64,000 nt of DNA, taken from positions 6,906,812 to 6,970,811 of the forward strand of contig NC_052395.1 of NCBI RefSeq assembly GCF_009389715.1, written 5' to 3'. The notes under the pieces are model-generated. The model ran no database searches, was not told the origin of the DNA, and worked only from the letters and a program-made list of their open reading frames with translations. A program made the translations under genes and the position numbers. Shown here piece by piece: positions 45,169 to 59,687 of the stretch. The stretch's first letter is position 1. Each line of letters opens with the position of its first letter. The DNA comes from Phoenix dactylifera. Lineage: Eukaryota; Streptophyta; Magnoliopsida; Arecales; Arecaceae.

Positions 45169-48156
45169 TTATATACATTTACACCTTGTTTTGTATATAT
45201 GCCAGCAACTAAGGGCTCATTTAGTTTGAGTATTCCGGATTATATAATTTACTGATTTTTAAAAAATATTTATTTGAAAAAAATGATTGTGGGAAAAAAT
45301 AAATTTTACCATATTTGGATGGTGAAAATTTACTTTAAAAAAAATACTATTTTCGGTTGAAGGTAATTTTACACAAAAATATTATCAAATTTAAAATAAT
45401 TTTTTAAATAAATAATTTAAGTAATAATATTTTTTAGGCTATTTGTTAGGCATTTATGGACTACTTACAAAAATATTGTCAAAATTGGCTATTTCAAATA
45501 TTGAAATATATTTACATGGGTTATACATATAATTACATAAATACTATTTAATTTAAATATTTTAAAATAATTAAATATTAGAAAATATATTTCTTCTTAT
45601 AAATAAATTTTAGCATGTTTTTGGTATATAAATGAATATTTTAATTATTAATAAATCGAATATTAGATTTATTGACAATAAAAAATATTTGTTAGTTAAT
45701 AATTAGTATTTATTAACAATATATTAAAATATTTATAACACATTAATATAATATTGATATAATTAATATTAATTATATCATATAGTTAATATAATATTAA
45801 TATAATATAAATGTAGGTATTTTTGTTAAAAATAATATTTTCAGATAACCTCTATTTCGTAATCCATCAAGGAATTTTTTTTAGAAAAATAGATATGGAT
45901 CCCATCATTCATTTTATTATCTCTTTTATTTATTTTTCATACTAAACATCCGAGTACACTTTATTTATAGTATTTTATTTTTTATAGAATAAATAAAAAA
46001 TATATATGTATGAAATTTATTTTTTTGTACCAAATTATCTCTAATCAAATAATATAAACGATAAAGATGGCCATCAAAACGAAGAACCGAGAAAAACAAG
46101 TGGAAGACAGTCAGACCAAGGGTCAAAAAGTGATTTTCTCGTAGCAGTTCTTGTGGGCCCAAATGGTGCCATCTGCATGAAAACGTGTCAACACATCAGC
46201 TTTCCCATAATTTTGTCTCATTGAGCTCTCCTTAATCAAATTCTGGACTTAATGCTCTTTCACCGCAGCAAATGCCGGAGATAGATTAGACCCAAGCTCG
46301 TCAATGTAATCATCCATTTTCAACCTTAATATTCTTTATTGGCCATGGTAATTTGAAAGAAAACACTCTAAAAGCATGTGCATCTTGCACCATTCATTGT
46401 CCAAGTTGACCATTGGCTGGCCCAACAGTGAACTGTTGTAATGCCCATGCAAGTAAGCCAGGCCACAGTAGCAATACGGCTTTAAAGAATCTGTGATGAG
46501 GCTGAGAAACAGTAGTGGGGCCTTACCAGATACTGAAACCAGCATTTGTTCACTGTTTCATCTCACCTTCTCTCCTTTGTGACAGCTTTGTTGTCTCTTT
46601 TCCTTACGGTCTGGTCACAACTCATTTAATGGCAGTGCAAGAAGGTCAAAACAGGAGGATGTCGTCAAATGGACCGGGGGTGGGCTCTTCTTGCGCCAAA
46701 ACCCTGTGACAGCATGGGAGAACCCTTCAGCTTTTCTTGGTCGACAGGATGGGAATGCAAGGATGATGTCTAGGGTCCGCTGTACGAGTCCAAGTAACAA
46801 CTCTGTATAGACTCAAAATATAAAGCCTGATGTGCTATGACTGTATTTTGATCATCATGTGTACAATGAAAGCCTATAAAGATCCCTATGATTGGATGAA
46901 AGTAGTTGCATGGAGGCAACCTGGATCAGGTCAGGAATATGTTGTAGTGGTGTAGAAGAATTTGATGAGGCTTGATTTAATTCTAAGAGTTCGAGTGTTG
47001 TAGGAGGGGTTTCATTACATGATAGGATAAGATCTAGTGGTGGTTGTTATTTTATAATCTATGCATGTGAAGTGGGATTTAGTTTTGTTAGCAAACAAAG
47101 CGACTCTAATTCAGATTGATGCGATTCACGAAATATTTTGAAATCAGCAGTTTTGTCTGGTCTTGAGTTTCGAAGATTGTCTCTCCATTTTCTTAAAAGA
47201 AACATATAAATTGAATTATACGAAACATATTTTAACTGAAAGAAAGTTTGTGCTATAGAAGTGGTGGACGGAGTCTAAACGTGTATGTTAATGTCCTCAA
47301 GAAAACGTTTGCTTTAATTATTGTTTTATAAAAACTGTTCCTGATAAATAAAACTTGAGGCTTATCAAGGACTGGGTGTACATTATTTTCAGCTAGGTTG
47401 CAGGCTTGCTAGGACCTGACTTTGTTTGTGTTCAGGCTAAGATGGGCAGCTTTTTTCCATAACCGAACCTGCTAACCTGGTTGGTTGATCTCCAATTCCC
47501 AAATGAGATATCAGATTTTTTTAATTGAGAAGAAATGAAATTCAACAATTTAATGCTCTAATAATAAAAAAGATCTCCATAAATGCCTTAGTCATTTGTA
47601 CGAACAGGAAATAGTTTCTAGCCAGTAAGAGAAAATATAAACAAAAGAATTGAACGAACAATATCTGACTCAGCAAATAATCATGATGAATAAGATATGA
47701 TTTAGGATGGGGGGAAAAACAATATACACTTGCACAGGTACTAGTTGCTAATATGATAGAGATTTTTTGTACATTCAGGTACATAGTTCAAAAAGATCAG
47801 AAGCTCACTGTTCGCACAATTTCTGGTCACGATCTTGATGGCTGACGACATACTAGAATTGTCGCATCCGAGCTCGGATGTCTTGATAAAAGATTTTCTT
47901 GGTTTAAGCCTGTGCGAATAGGGGCACTGCCTTACGTTTTCAAGCCTCAAAAGTCTAATCAAAAATTAACAGCACGCATCAATTGAAAACTTCTAATCTA
48001 ACAGAAGCCAAAATATTAACAAAACCCAGAGGAAAGCCCTATGATAAATAACAATGATATCCAGGAATGTACAGTAGAAACAAAAGAACAAATTGCTAGC
48101 TCGGAAAGAATGCACCATGGGATGGTGAACATGGAGAAAAACAAGTAATATCAGAT
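44740..48156. other. Intergenic, AT-rich
   Basis: Contains a TA microsatellite (45111-45164) and a very AT-rich tract (45210-45960) that could be a decayed MITE, although no terminal repeats could be confirmed. No gene recognised. The last few hundred bases would be the CAD1 3' flank. Confidence 0.4.
45111..45164. repeat. TA microsatellite
   Basis: About 27 uninterrupted AT units. Confidence 0.95.
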
Positions 48157-51100
48157 TCAGTAGTTTAATAAGGAATACTTTACACGTACAACAATCCTCC
48201 CCTTCTCGACCCCTAACTTTGCTCCGGTAACTAACCAGTGGCCCGGTGTATCTTCTGGTCCCTTTGACATCTCCGTCATGTCAACTATCTTCGCAAGTTT
48301 ACTGATCTGACTAGACCTGTCGCTTGAAAAAGATGTATCATCTGGACATGGCGCTAGAGTCTTGAATGGACTGTGATCCCACACTGATCTCCTTATGGTA
48401 CACCCCGGAACCCTGGAGAATAATAGTTTGAGGTGTAAGACACTCTTGGCACCAAAATCCCACACCCCCAACTGCGCCCCCGTCACAATGTAGACACCAG
48501 AAAGGTCCCCAATATTAGTTTCGGTGCTCTCTATTGGTGCAGTGCTGACATGGGCAAAGTTCTTCCACTTAATTGGTTCGAACCAACGGCTGTCCTGTTC
48601 TTCAGGGCCTTGCCACTTTGGTGGACCAATTGCCACATGAGAGTCCCAGCGCGGCACAAGAATCTTTGGAAGGGAAGCAAGGTGCTGTAAATGGATGGCT
48701 AGTCGATTTTGCTTGCTTCCTTCTAGACACAACCTGAGGCCAGTGACTGGTTTCCGACCAACAGAAACCTGCATCCAATGGACAACTAAAGTTAGCAGCT
48801 AGGCATGTACTTCCAACTTAAACGGGCTTGACAAGTCCTCCAAAATAAACAAATGGAGATAAAATTCCGACAGAACGTCAACCACGTCAAGCTTTCCATG
48901 ATTTCCAATCCACTGGTACACAACATGTCAAGCATGGTAAACTTTGGAAGTGCTTGTGTGCATTGGATATTTCTATTCCATATCTGAATACTGAATATGA
49001 AAATTTTGCACGATAGATTCTTAAACAGGTGGAAGTATTACCAGCATGCTGGTCCTATTTGAGACAGCAACTCAGCAGTCTCCTTCAAGACAAAATATAA
49101 CTTCATGAGCTGAGGTGTCAACCCTCCATTGGCAAGTATTGTCTGATCCAAAGGCCACATCTGACAGGACCATGTCTCTTCTACTCCGATTTTATAACCC
49201 ATCTCATATGACTTGAGGACCACAATGGACAAGCCAAAGGGACTTCTGCATATCAGCTCATAAAGATGTAGCCTGTCTGAAAGAGACAGCCGAGATGCCA
49301 AGGGTTATTCTTATAGACGTCAACGGTGTCCTCAATGATTGTACACTAAGGATTCATAAAGTCGATTCCAAATAGTTAAAAGGTGGTGCAGAAACTAATG
49401 GGGTTTTTTTGCCGAATGGGCCTCCTTACAAAGTAGCCCTGGAGAACCTAACAGTGATTGAATGGAAAAGATTTGTTAAAGAAATACAAGTGAAGACATA
49501 CATTAGGAAAGCAATTAGCTTCAATTCTATTTCCTCTTTAAAGAGGTTGTCATATCAAGAAAGAATGTTTTATGGTTGTAGATTCATCATTATTAAAGGC
49601 AAACTTGTTTTCCTTCTAGTATGGCTATTCGACTGCTGAGTCAGCATTGAAAGAATAATTTCCAAATTGTGAATAGAAGCAAGATTTGAAGAACCAATTC
49701 TTGCTAATCGCAATAATCATGAGTAAGCGATGACAAATTGAATTAAGAAGGAAACCATTTGATTGAGAAATTGATCTGCATTTTTTACCTCTTCAAAATT
49801 AAGTAGGCTAGGATACTCATGGTTTGGAAGAATTTTGGTTGAGAGCCTCCTTTAATTGAAGCTTGTAAATACAAGTCCATTAACTGCTAGTGAGGGGCTA
49901 AACAAAAATACCGACAAGAAAATTCATCTTGGGCCCTTCAGCCTTCTAAAGCAAAAAATATATGATGAACCAATTGCCCAAACACATACAAGGATGGGCA
50001 TGCTTTTTACACTATCTATTAATCATTAATTTGGAACTGATGTGAGGAACATTACTAACTGGGCACGTAGATGTTAGACATTTATGGAATTATTTAATTT
50101 TAAAGATCTAGTCATGCAAACAATGACATAACTCTTAATTCATATCTGGTTTAGAGCTGATGATTTGCCAGATAATAGAACAGAAAATTGATTAGAATGA
50201 GTTATTCGTTGTGTTTTATATATGGTGAATTTGAATTTCTTCTTAGTCATTGTAGAAGAAGCTGACATTTGGTACCCCTATCTAGCATAAATATTCTCTT
50301 TGCCAAAAGACAACTCTGTGAAACTAGCTGTTTTTATATGCTGAATTGTCAGGTATACAGAAGCAGACCTAGGAAGGATGATGGAGGACAATCCAAAGCT
50401 ACAAGAAGACTCTTGTTGGAATTAGCTACAAGTATGGCAACTCTATGCAAATGATACAGATGAACTACGTAGAATCTGTTATTACGGAATTTCACAGTGA
50501 GAAAACTTCATACCTGCTCTAAGCTGATATAGAGCCTGGGGCCCATTAAGCTAAACTGAAGCGAAGGACATACAGGTTCCTTTCTCTGGTGACCAGGAAT
50601 AGTTGAAGGCAATGGAGCCCAAATTCGTTGCATTTGAAACTCCAAGAAATACCGCAGCTCCTCTACAGGAGGCTTGTCTGAAGAAATGGAAACACAAGAA
50701 TAGAAAAACAAAGGTGTCATGCCACACATGCTCCAACCACCGATGTGAAAGCGAACAGGTTTGCATAGGTTAAAAGCATAAACATATAGATCAGCCAGCA
50801 ATGATTAAAAAGAACATGTCAATGAGCAATCCGAGATTATAATAACTCTTACATTCCAAATATAGATCAACTGAGCGAGCCAAATACTGGAGTCCAGGAA
50901 GTTCATTCAAAAGAAAAACAATGGGTAAAAATGTCATGTTAATAACATCTGGTGCAGAAGGAACAGTGTTCTTCCACTCTGCATGATTTTGAACAAGATC
51001 ATCACCACCTCTTCTTCTAAAGATTATTGTAACATCCTGCAGAGTAAGAAAAAACACTTAAGCAAAGCAAACATGAAAAAGAATCATCATCGAAGAATTT

Positions 51101-51929
51101 GGACATTCATGACATCATTTGCAAAACTATTTCTCAAATAGCTAGAGAAGATCGCCACATGCCTGTTTGAACAATCATGAGAAAACAAAGTACATGCCCA
51201 AATATGGGCAGACAGGCCTGTAAACTGGTCAGGTTTGGTCAGATCAGGGTCAAACCAAATGCAACCTGAAATTTTTAAACAGCCAACTCGATCCAATCCA
51301 GCAATCTGTTGGTTCAGCAAAAAGCCATCCTCAACCCGACTGGGTGGGTATCAGATATCCGTAGCACCGCAAACAAGCCAAGCTGGGCTTTAAGTTGCTG
51401 AGGCCTCCCTTGGCTTGTCATATGAGACAGGTGTTTAAACTCATGCCAAGCTTGACCTTGGCAAATATTCAAGCTATTTGAATATTTGAACAAGCTTGAC
51501 TGCGCCTCTTATTGAGCCACACTGGAGCTTCTACTCATTTTTTCAGCACTGGAGTCTTCTTGCCTGGCCCATCTACAAACTGAGTTAACTGAAGTTTGAG
51601 TTTGCTTGTTTTCTAATTGAACGAGCTCAAACAAGCTTATTATAGAGCTTGCTGTAAGCAGTTCATGTATACTCTCATTTGTTTGGAGCTCTAGATGTGT
51701 GACACAATAACCCAACTGAATTCATTTGAATAAGTCACAACAACTACAGAGGGGGGGAGGGAGTGAGCCCGCAAGCAAGAGAGCGAGAGCGAGAGCAAGG
51801 GAGAGAGAGAGAAAGAGAGAGAAATGTGTCATAAAATTTAGCTCTAAGTGGACCTAGATACTCAAGGTCTACCATTCATTCTCCTAGTGGAAGTACCTAG
51901 ATCCATGGATCAAGTTTTCATAAAATAAC

Positions 51930-51975
<46 letters not shown>

Positions 51976-52420
51976 TCAAGGTCTACCATTCATTCTCCTA
52001 ATGGAAGTACCTAGATCCGTGGATCGAGTTTTCATAAAAATACACACAAGATTTTCAAATCACCAACTGAACTAAAGAACAAGGACCACCAAAGTCGTAG
52101 GAAATTAGAACATCTCAGTTACAAATCCCTAGACTACACAGACTGATAGATTGCTTAAATCTGAGCAACTGATAAACTGATGTTTCAGTCATCTAATGTA
52201 CTTCTGGTCTACATAGATTTACAAAATCACAAGATTCCCAACAAATAAAAGCCAAATTGACAAGACATCACAACAGAGGAATAGAACATAGAACTAATCA
52301 CAATTATAAACCCTAGATTAGGATAGTGTAATCAATGTTTCATTTCTCTAGCACCAACAAAATCATACAGATCATAAAGAAATTGAAGGAATAAACAACC
52401 CTAGATGAGTGGACTGAGTC

Positions 52421-52492
<72 letters not shown>

Positions 52493-52608
52493 TTCTCACA
52501 CACACAGAAAAAAAAGAAGAAAAACCTTAGATGATGCAGATTTAAGTCAATTCAAACTTCTAAAGCAAAAATAGGATGGATGGAAAAAATGGCTTCATGA
52601 TCTGAATA

Positions 52609-52643
<35 letters not shown>

Positions 52644-55600
52644 TGGGGGTTCCATATATGGGATTAACACAAAGGAAGTAGAGCATGTGCTGGTTACGAA
52701 TGACTCATGATCATTAGCAGTGAACTGGGAGGAAGCAAAGCAGAGCCACAAAGGCAACCACTAAGGGTTTCAGCCTCTGGAGAGAGAGAGAGGAGTAGGA
52801 GTCTAGCCCCTATCTTATATCTTAATATCTCCACCCTAAATTGTTAGATCAAGATCTAAGCCCAACTCATAAATCTTTGACACAAATTACTCCAGGGCAA
52901 GTCAGGTAGAATTGACATAAAGATTAACAAGGGGAAAAATGAAGAGGAAGAAAAGGATATCAGCACAAGGAAAGATATAATGGACTCACACCAAAGACAT
53001 AGGAATCACACCGCACCCAAGAGTAGGTTTTGCCATAGATGACAAGAAATGCGTTTCCCACTCCAAAAGCAGTGTCTCAAAAAATCGAACTTAGAAATAA
53101 GCGCCAAGCCTGTCTTAAGAAATGCAGAATTTGCATTCTCAAAATTGGATGAGAAAAGAATGAGTGCTCTCATGCACTTGCTCTCCCCATGCTTCATATT
53201 AAGGTCGGAGAAACCAGTATTGGGCACCATATTGGTTCTCTGATGGCACGACTCAGTACGGGACGGGACGGGCCGGGCCGGGCCGGGCCTGCACCGACAG
53301 AGGGCACGGTACATGGGAGAGAAGAAAAGAGAGAAAGAAAAAAGGGGGAGAGAGGGAGGGAGGCCGGAGGAGGGTAGCGGACGCCAGCGGAGGGCCGATG
53401 GAGGCTAGCCGAGTCCGCGAAAAGCGAGGCCGCAGCCGCTTCCCCTATTTCATTTCCTCCGCCGACGTCCCAACCTCTCCCTCTCCCTCCCTCCCTCCCC
53501 CACTCGCTCTCTTTCCTTCTCCTTCTCCAGCTCCGGCAACGGGTCTCGTTTCAGTTGCCGAACATACCGATGAGCCACTAGTATAGCTCAAAACGGCCAG
53601 AACCGCCTAGTTCGGGACGGTTCCGCCAACCTTGCTTCATATACTCTCTTCCACATGTGATTCTATTCCCACTCCACAGAATGAAAAAAAAAAGCCCGAT
53701 AGATATGAGTTATCTTTCCATAAAAGACTCTTCCTCAAGTTTCCTTCTTCGAGTACGCATCTTACAAATCCAAAATTATTTTTAATTAAATAACTGTTAT
53801 CTACTAGAATATATGTGGAATCACAATATAGATCCCAGACCCCCATAAAAAAAGAAGAAAAAAAAATTTACCCCTTCTGCATTTTTTAAAAGATATATAG
53901 GGAATGAGTGGTTAAAGAGACTTTTTATCTATCAATTTATTGAAGTCTTTAAACAAGTTTGGGTAAGGAGGCTGTTGATTAGGATAAAAATTTTAAAAAT
54001 TTGTTAATTTTGTTAAGATATATTTTTTATGTCTTGTACAAAGTATATGAATAATTTTATATTTATATAAGTATTTCCTGTTTCCTGAATTGCAGAATTT
54101 TTTATCAATTTTTTTCATGCTCCTATTTCTCATATTGTTTCTCGAACTCGTTTCCTAAGCTAGCAACTATGGGTTTTACACTAACTTCATGGCTCACATA
54201 GGGAATAACCTTGACATAAAACAATTTCTTCAAAACTTCATCCTTTCCATCATCAAAAACACATCCTTCACACCCAGACATGATAAATAGAAAAATCCTA
54301 ATTTAGCTTTATTTTGAATCCCCAAGAAAAAAACACCACCTCCCCCATGTAATATGAACAGAACCCATGAACAGTATACTACAATATGGCTCGTATGAAA
54401 CTTGAGGATCTTCAAAACTGTAATAGGCTAACTTGATCTCAGCCTAAAAACTAAAACATAAAATTCTGAAAACTGAAAATAAATCCGATTTATCTGATCA
54501 AACACTTTGAGATCTAACCCCTCCTTTCAATCATTCCTTCCATTTTCTTCTTTGTTATTTTCTCAATCACCCTGGCTGCTGTCCATATGTTGATTAAGAG
54601 AATTTTTCCTGCATTAAATGTCTTCCTTCTTAGCAGTTCAAAAGCCAAATGTCACTAACTGAACACACCAAAGTCCAAAGATATTAGCATATTGTTGACT
54701 GATGAAATAATCAGCTCAATCAACAATAGATTAGGGGTAATGATGAAACCAAATTTACCATGGCATGAAAGCCAACAAAGAAATCATTAAGTAGGAAAAA
54801 AAGTGAATTGTCTGTGGTGCAGCAACAAACAAACTATCATATGCACGATGAAAAATGTTAGCCTATGAAACCGTGAAATAAAAAAAATGCCAAAGCTCAT
54901 GATTAAACTGAAACTCAAGTCCATAACATCAAACTGATGTGATGGGACAGAGGCTCAAGAATAATTGGGCATAAAAGCAGTATGAGATAATATAAATTAT
55001 ATCAACAATATATTTAAAATTGAATAGGAAGACCTAAAAAGCAACAGTAGTGGTTAAGGTCTTTTTGTATCCTAAAATGTGTATACAAATAAATTATAAG
55101 ATCAAAGGGAATCAGATACACTTTTGTCCCAAATAAAATGACGGAGCATATAACTATCACAAACTAAAGTCCATGGTAAACACTTTTGGCCAATACATGG
55201 CTGACGATAATTAAATTATTTGTAATTTTCTGAATCATCTACAGATGAATAAAGTAATCATAAATATTAACCTAATTCAGTGGCGATATATTAGCTACTG
55301 TAGAAAACCATATGACAAAGTAAAATGAAGTGGAACATAGTTAACTCCTTTCTAATTAGATGTGGAACACTTCATAGGTAGGAGCGCATGTCACAGTCGT
55401 TAAGCAGAGAAGGATCCGCAATCCGTGCATTTGAACAGATACTAAAAATGTATGACAAAAATATTTCTCACATAATACATTATGATCTATGCATCTAAAG
55501 TCGCAAAAGGCACTAACCTTGTCCTTGTAATTGTAGGGAGCAGCATCGGACTGGTTACCCAAGTTTAGAAATCTCTGGTCCCCAATGTCTTTCACATACT

Positions 55601-58600
55601 TTTCAATGTCAGATGCTGATAACTGAGATGAATGGTGCTGTTTGATATACACTTCATCTTTACCTCCGACAGTCACAGATGTAATAATATGGGTACCGAA
55701 ATTCTCAATAAAGCTGAAGAAAGAACAGGAAAGAGTCACTTGATAATCAAGAGCATCTAGAGAGAGAGAGAGAGCACTAACAAAGAAAAGAAACAACTGA
55801 TAGATTCAATGCCTTCGCCTTGGAGATAAAAGCAGAGGTTTTTCCATGACTACAAGGTTGTGACAAGTAGCACAGACCAGTAAAAAAATCTAGAAATGTC
55901 CCTAGTCCAGAGATTGTAATTTCAAGACAAAACTATGCTGACAATACCTAAACACAGTGAACAAGTTTATTACCTACTAACCTAGCCAAGGATGATGGAT
56001 CCCAGTTCTGTGGAACAGCACGCCTGACATCTTCTCGCAACACCAATTCAGCATTCATAAGAACAACTTTGTATAGAGGAATAAAATAACCATCCACCGC
56101 AAGGGCTTTTGTTGCTGCAGCATCAATTTTCCAAGAGCCAGTAAAACTGAACATAGAATCGAAACTGCCAAGAGGTACATTTTCTGATAAACCTGACTTC
56201 TCATTAAAATATTCAGCCATCTGAGGATAATATAGAATCCCATGGTACTTAGTATTTGAATATCATAGAAAATATCGCAGGCAAAATAGATAAATGAGAT
56301 GCAGAGACTGATCAGGCATGATAACTGTATTCAGTATAATGCAGAAATTTATTTTTCAATAGATAGTGATATCATATGTAACTACATTCCGTGAATGCTA
56401 AAGGAACTTGGGTAGTATATGAGACAAATATTAGTTTGTCATGCTGAACCACAAAGGTCAACAGGCAAAAGTAAACATTATGGATAATCATATTTATGGT
56501 GCTTATAATCAAATGCAAAGAAAACGGTCGATACACGAATTCCTTCTCGCCTATATTGGTTTCATTAAAGAAGACCAAACTTACCAGTTTATTCACGACA
56601 TTTTCTGGTATCTTCAAGGAGTGTTACTTAAAAGGTTTGCAGAGATTAACATTCTAAAATGCCTATCAATTTCATTATTTAACAACAACTCTTTCTGCTG
56701 GAATTTCTGCCAAATAGAGGCACTATCAATTAAGTAATCCTCATAGTTCCTGTCACTTTCGCTATCTAACATGAACCATCTGTTAAGCAAAAATTTGGCT
56801 CAGCGCCTCTGATTTTTTTTAAAATAATTGAAATGCTGATAGGTAATAACTTTGTTATCCTAAAGTCTGGTCAAATGGGCTTCTAGTTAGAAATTTCAGT
56901 ATTATGTTGACTAAAATATTGTTGATCTTGAATAAATGAATCAAAAGGTACAATTTGAGTCATTCTGCAAACTAAGATAAGTTTTGCAAGACTTTGATTT
57001 TCCAAAACTTGGTATTTGGAATTAGCAGCACATTCTAATGGTTTGAGAATATCAGCTTACTGTTGAGGCATTTTTATACCTTCTGAATTACAAAGATTAA
57101 AATTGACAAAAACTACGATCAACAATATAAACTACAGCATTTTGCTCAAACAGACGAGATCAACTGACAAAAGTTGACCGACCAATGGAAATGGAGCAAG
57201 TATTGCTAGTGCATGAGTGGTTTTGGTTAGGTTTAGCTCAAGTTTGTATGCATTAGAATAGGAACCCGATGCAAATCATTTGACTTTTTCCACTTCTATA
57301 CTAGACAACTTTTAAAAAAGGCCTTTCAACCTGAAGATATCAGGAATCCAAATTGGATTGAGCAACTCATAAAAGATCAAACACATAAAAGATATTTGAT
57401 GATAATTGCACAAACATTACATAAAAGCATAAGCATTTCAGAGTCATAAATTTTTTGAGCCATGGTTTATTTATATATGTTGAATAAAATAATCATCCAT
57501 ATTTTCCCAAATTATCAAGCAAATATTCCAAAACTTGAATTAGTAGATGTAAATAACTAGTATCTTATAAGATAAAGTGCTAGATCGTAATTACATGAAG
57601 ACAACTCCTGGTGTCATTAAGAGTAGTACTTCAGAAAGTTTGTTGCAATTTTTGAAAACAAAAGACAGATTCAGTGCCTAAATCTGCAGCTCAAGTCACC
57701 AAATCCAGTGTCCTCTAGAATTAAATATATATAGGTGCACTAGGGTTCATGTCCAAAGTATAATACTGAATAAATCATATTGTTAATCAGCTCATCACCA
57801 CAAAGTACATGAGCACCTTGCGAGGGTTCAAGATACTTATCTAAAATTAAAATAATTAGATTTGGTAGCAGCTTGTGTGCCGCATTTGCATGCATTTAAA
57901 TCTAAGCAATAGGTCCTACATCTGAACCGGACCATATCCAACCCATTATTCCTGACCAATATCCTGCCCTACTAAGTCATAACTAGGAATACAAAAAACC
58001 TAAAATAGCACAACACTCGATCTTGTTATGGTTCTCCATATACTCTCAATATTTTTCTCCTTCATGATAATTTCTGAAATGTGCATGTTATGTTAAAGAG
58101 ACCATATAATCACTCCCACCATGAACCACCATCTTTACCTCTGCTGCATACCAAAACAACAATATTTATCAAAAACTTCATAACCTCTTATCCAATTGAC
58201 GAAATAGAAATTGTACCCATCAAGGCAAAAACAAGTGATCCGAACAATGCTGAAGCAATGCTAAAAATGTTATAAAATTTAACTCTGCATGGCAACAGAT
58301 CATTCAAAAAGGTCAAAAATCCTATTGCCTCAATCATATATAAATTTACTCCTCCCCAACAGAATTTGCCACAGTCTGAGCCATTAGTTCAATCAAATAA
58401 TATAACATCAATGTTTATCAATGGCCACTGGAAATTCTGATTACTTTTCAGTACTTTTGAACTTGTGAAACAATATCTTCAGCAAATGCATAATCGTCAT
58501 TCATGAACCTTTCCTTGATGCAATGAACAGGCTGTTTCAAAAGATGTTCATTACCAACTATTGTAACAAGCAAGCTTGCCATGTCCAGTTTCAGACATTC

Positions 58601-59687
58601 CAGCAAGGGAAATTAGGATGTCTGTAACCCTGCAATTATGTGTGCTATAATTCTGGCACTCTATAGCACAAAGTCAACCTCAAGTCTACATTCCTCTTTT
58701 TAACTCTCCTCAAAACTCGACCTTTCATGAAGACCTGGAATTCTGTAAGGAACTTATCCTGACAGCCTAAGTGTCATCTTTATAGCCACATGAATGTAAT
58801 TCTTTAGATTGACCATATTCTAGACTTGATGTCAAACCTATATTTCTCAAAAAGAATTATTATATTCAAACCATGCCACCACTAAGATATCGCCCACACT
58901 TCAAGATTGATTCACCTATATCTGGAGATCAGATTCACGCCAGGATTATGATTACTTGACAAGCTGTAATTAACAAAAGTAAAGCCAAAGCATTTCCAGC
59001 TGAAATCTAAGTCTGTCGGGCGACCTGATAAGGGAAGGAAAGAAAGAACACCTTTTCTTTAAACAACTGTCCCCACATAAACGAAAAGGCTCAGATAACC
59101 CAAGACTACTATGATTAATAACATCAAAATTCAAGGCTAGCGCAGTTTGATCAGAACAAAAAATGATGCCGAAAAGAAATTGAAATCAGACCAGAAGCAA
59201 CCTATCAAAACATAGCAAATGAAACCCTAACTCCCTCTCAAAAAGAAACTCATAAACCAAAACCCCATCAGCATCTAGTCCAAGAAAGAACAGACACCCG
59301 ATCTCATAACTTCAAAAGTCCAGACAAACCCAGATCACGGAACAGAAGGAGAATAAAAAAAAAGAAACCGAGTGAGAAAAAGATCGGATTTATTTGACTT
59401 ACTTCCTGGAAGCTACAAACAGGGGTGGTCTCCCGCTGGCTCTGCTCCCTGAAAATATCGATATCCAGGGAGACATCGGGAAGGACTACGCCGCCGTCCT
59501 CGGAGATCACGACGTCCCTGGTGCGCCCGTCATCGACCAGCACGAGACGGGAGCCCGGGGCGCCCTTGCAGTAGAGGAGGCGGGTGTCGGAGGTGACATC
59601 GAAGCCCCGGCCGAGGGCCTGGATAACGTTGGAGAGAGTGGAGATTAGAGCGTCGGAGCTCTCCGGCGGCGCCCGCGGCCTCTCCAT
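48157..59687 (-). CDS. CAD1: CAD1, MACPF-domain cell-death regulator
   Basis: Six exons on the minus strand: 59403-59687, 55982-56220, 55518-55713, 50853-51036, 50514-50677 and 48157-48768; all borders are GT-AG, giving 559 aa (Arabidopsis CAD1 is almost the same length). CAD1 is a plant membrane-attack-complex/perforin protein; loss in Arabidopsis causes salicylate-dependent cell death, so it acts as a brake on immunity. Visible blocks are IQALGRGFDVTSDTRLLYCK (N-terminus), VPLGSFDSMFSFTGSW, the MACPF signature ENFGTHIITSVTVGG (about residues 178-192), IIFRRRGGDDL, LEYKPPVEELRYFLEFQ, VGRKPVTGLRL and the C-terminal GVEKGRIVVRVKYSLLNY. The Ser before FIENFGTH is encoded across the exon 2/3 join. 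The ATG at 59687 is the first true ATG. It matches CAD1 better than NSL1 or the At4g24290 group. Confidence 0.95.
51742..51828. repeat. GA-rich tract in CAD1 intron 3
   Basis: Imperfect GAGCGAGAGC and GAGA repeats. Confidence 0.7.
51861..52043. repeat. Direct duplication around a TA microsatellite
   Basis: CTCAAGGTCTACCATTCATT starts at 51861 and again at 51975 (period 114). Both copies continue for about 65 bp to TTTTCATAAAA with a few changes. A TA run (51942-51973) lies between them. Located in CAD1 intron 3. Confidence 0.88.
52424..52496. repeat. CT microsatellite in CAD1 intron 3
   Basis: More than 30 CT units with one CG interruption. A GA run of about 15 units at 52612-52641 is nearly its complement, so the two could pair. 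Confidence 0.93.
53235..53640 (+). repeat. GC-rich repeat family, full copy in CAD1 intron 3
   Basis: Includes GGCACGACTCAGTACGGG, a GGGCC-rich run, a GA-rich tract, GGAGGCCGGAGGAGGG, a CT-rich tract and a closing GTTCGGGACGGTTCCGCC. It matches the two halves at 25617-25828 and 27192-27450 in order and strand. No ends or target duplication could be fixed. Confidence 0.65.

Noticed and set aside
45003..45255. Frames with long Ile-Tyr repeats
   Set aside because: They are translations of the TA microsatellite.
45210..45960. MITE with terminal inverted repeats
   Set aside because: The AT-rich tract and TTTAGTTTG/CATACTAAAC-like ends suggested one, but the inverted repeats do not match well enough to support it.
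49409..49639. A 76-aa plus-strand frame
   Set aside because: It lies inside CAD1 intron 5 and shows no similarity to a known domain.
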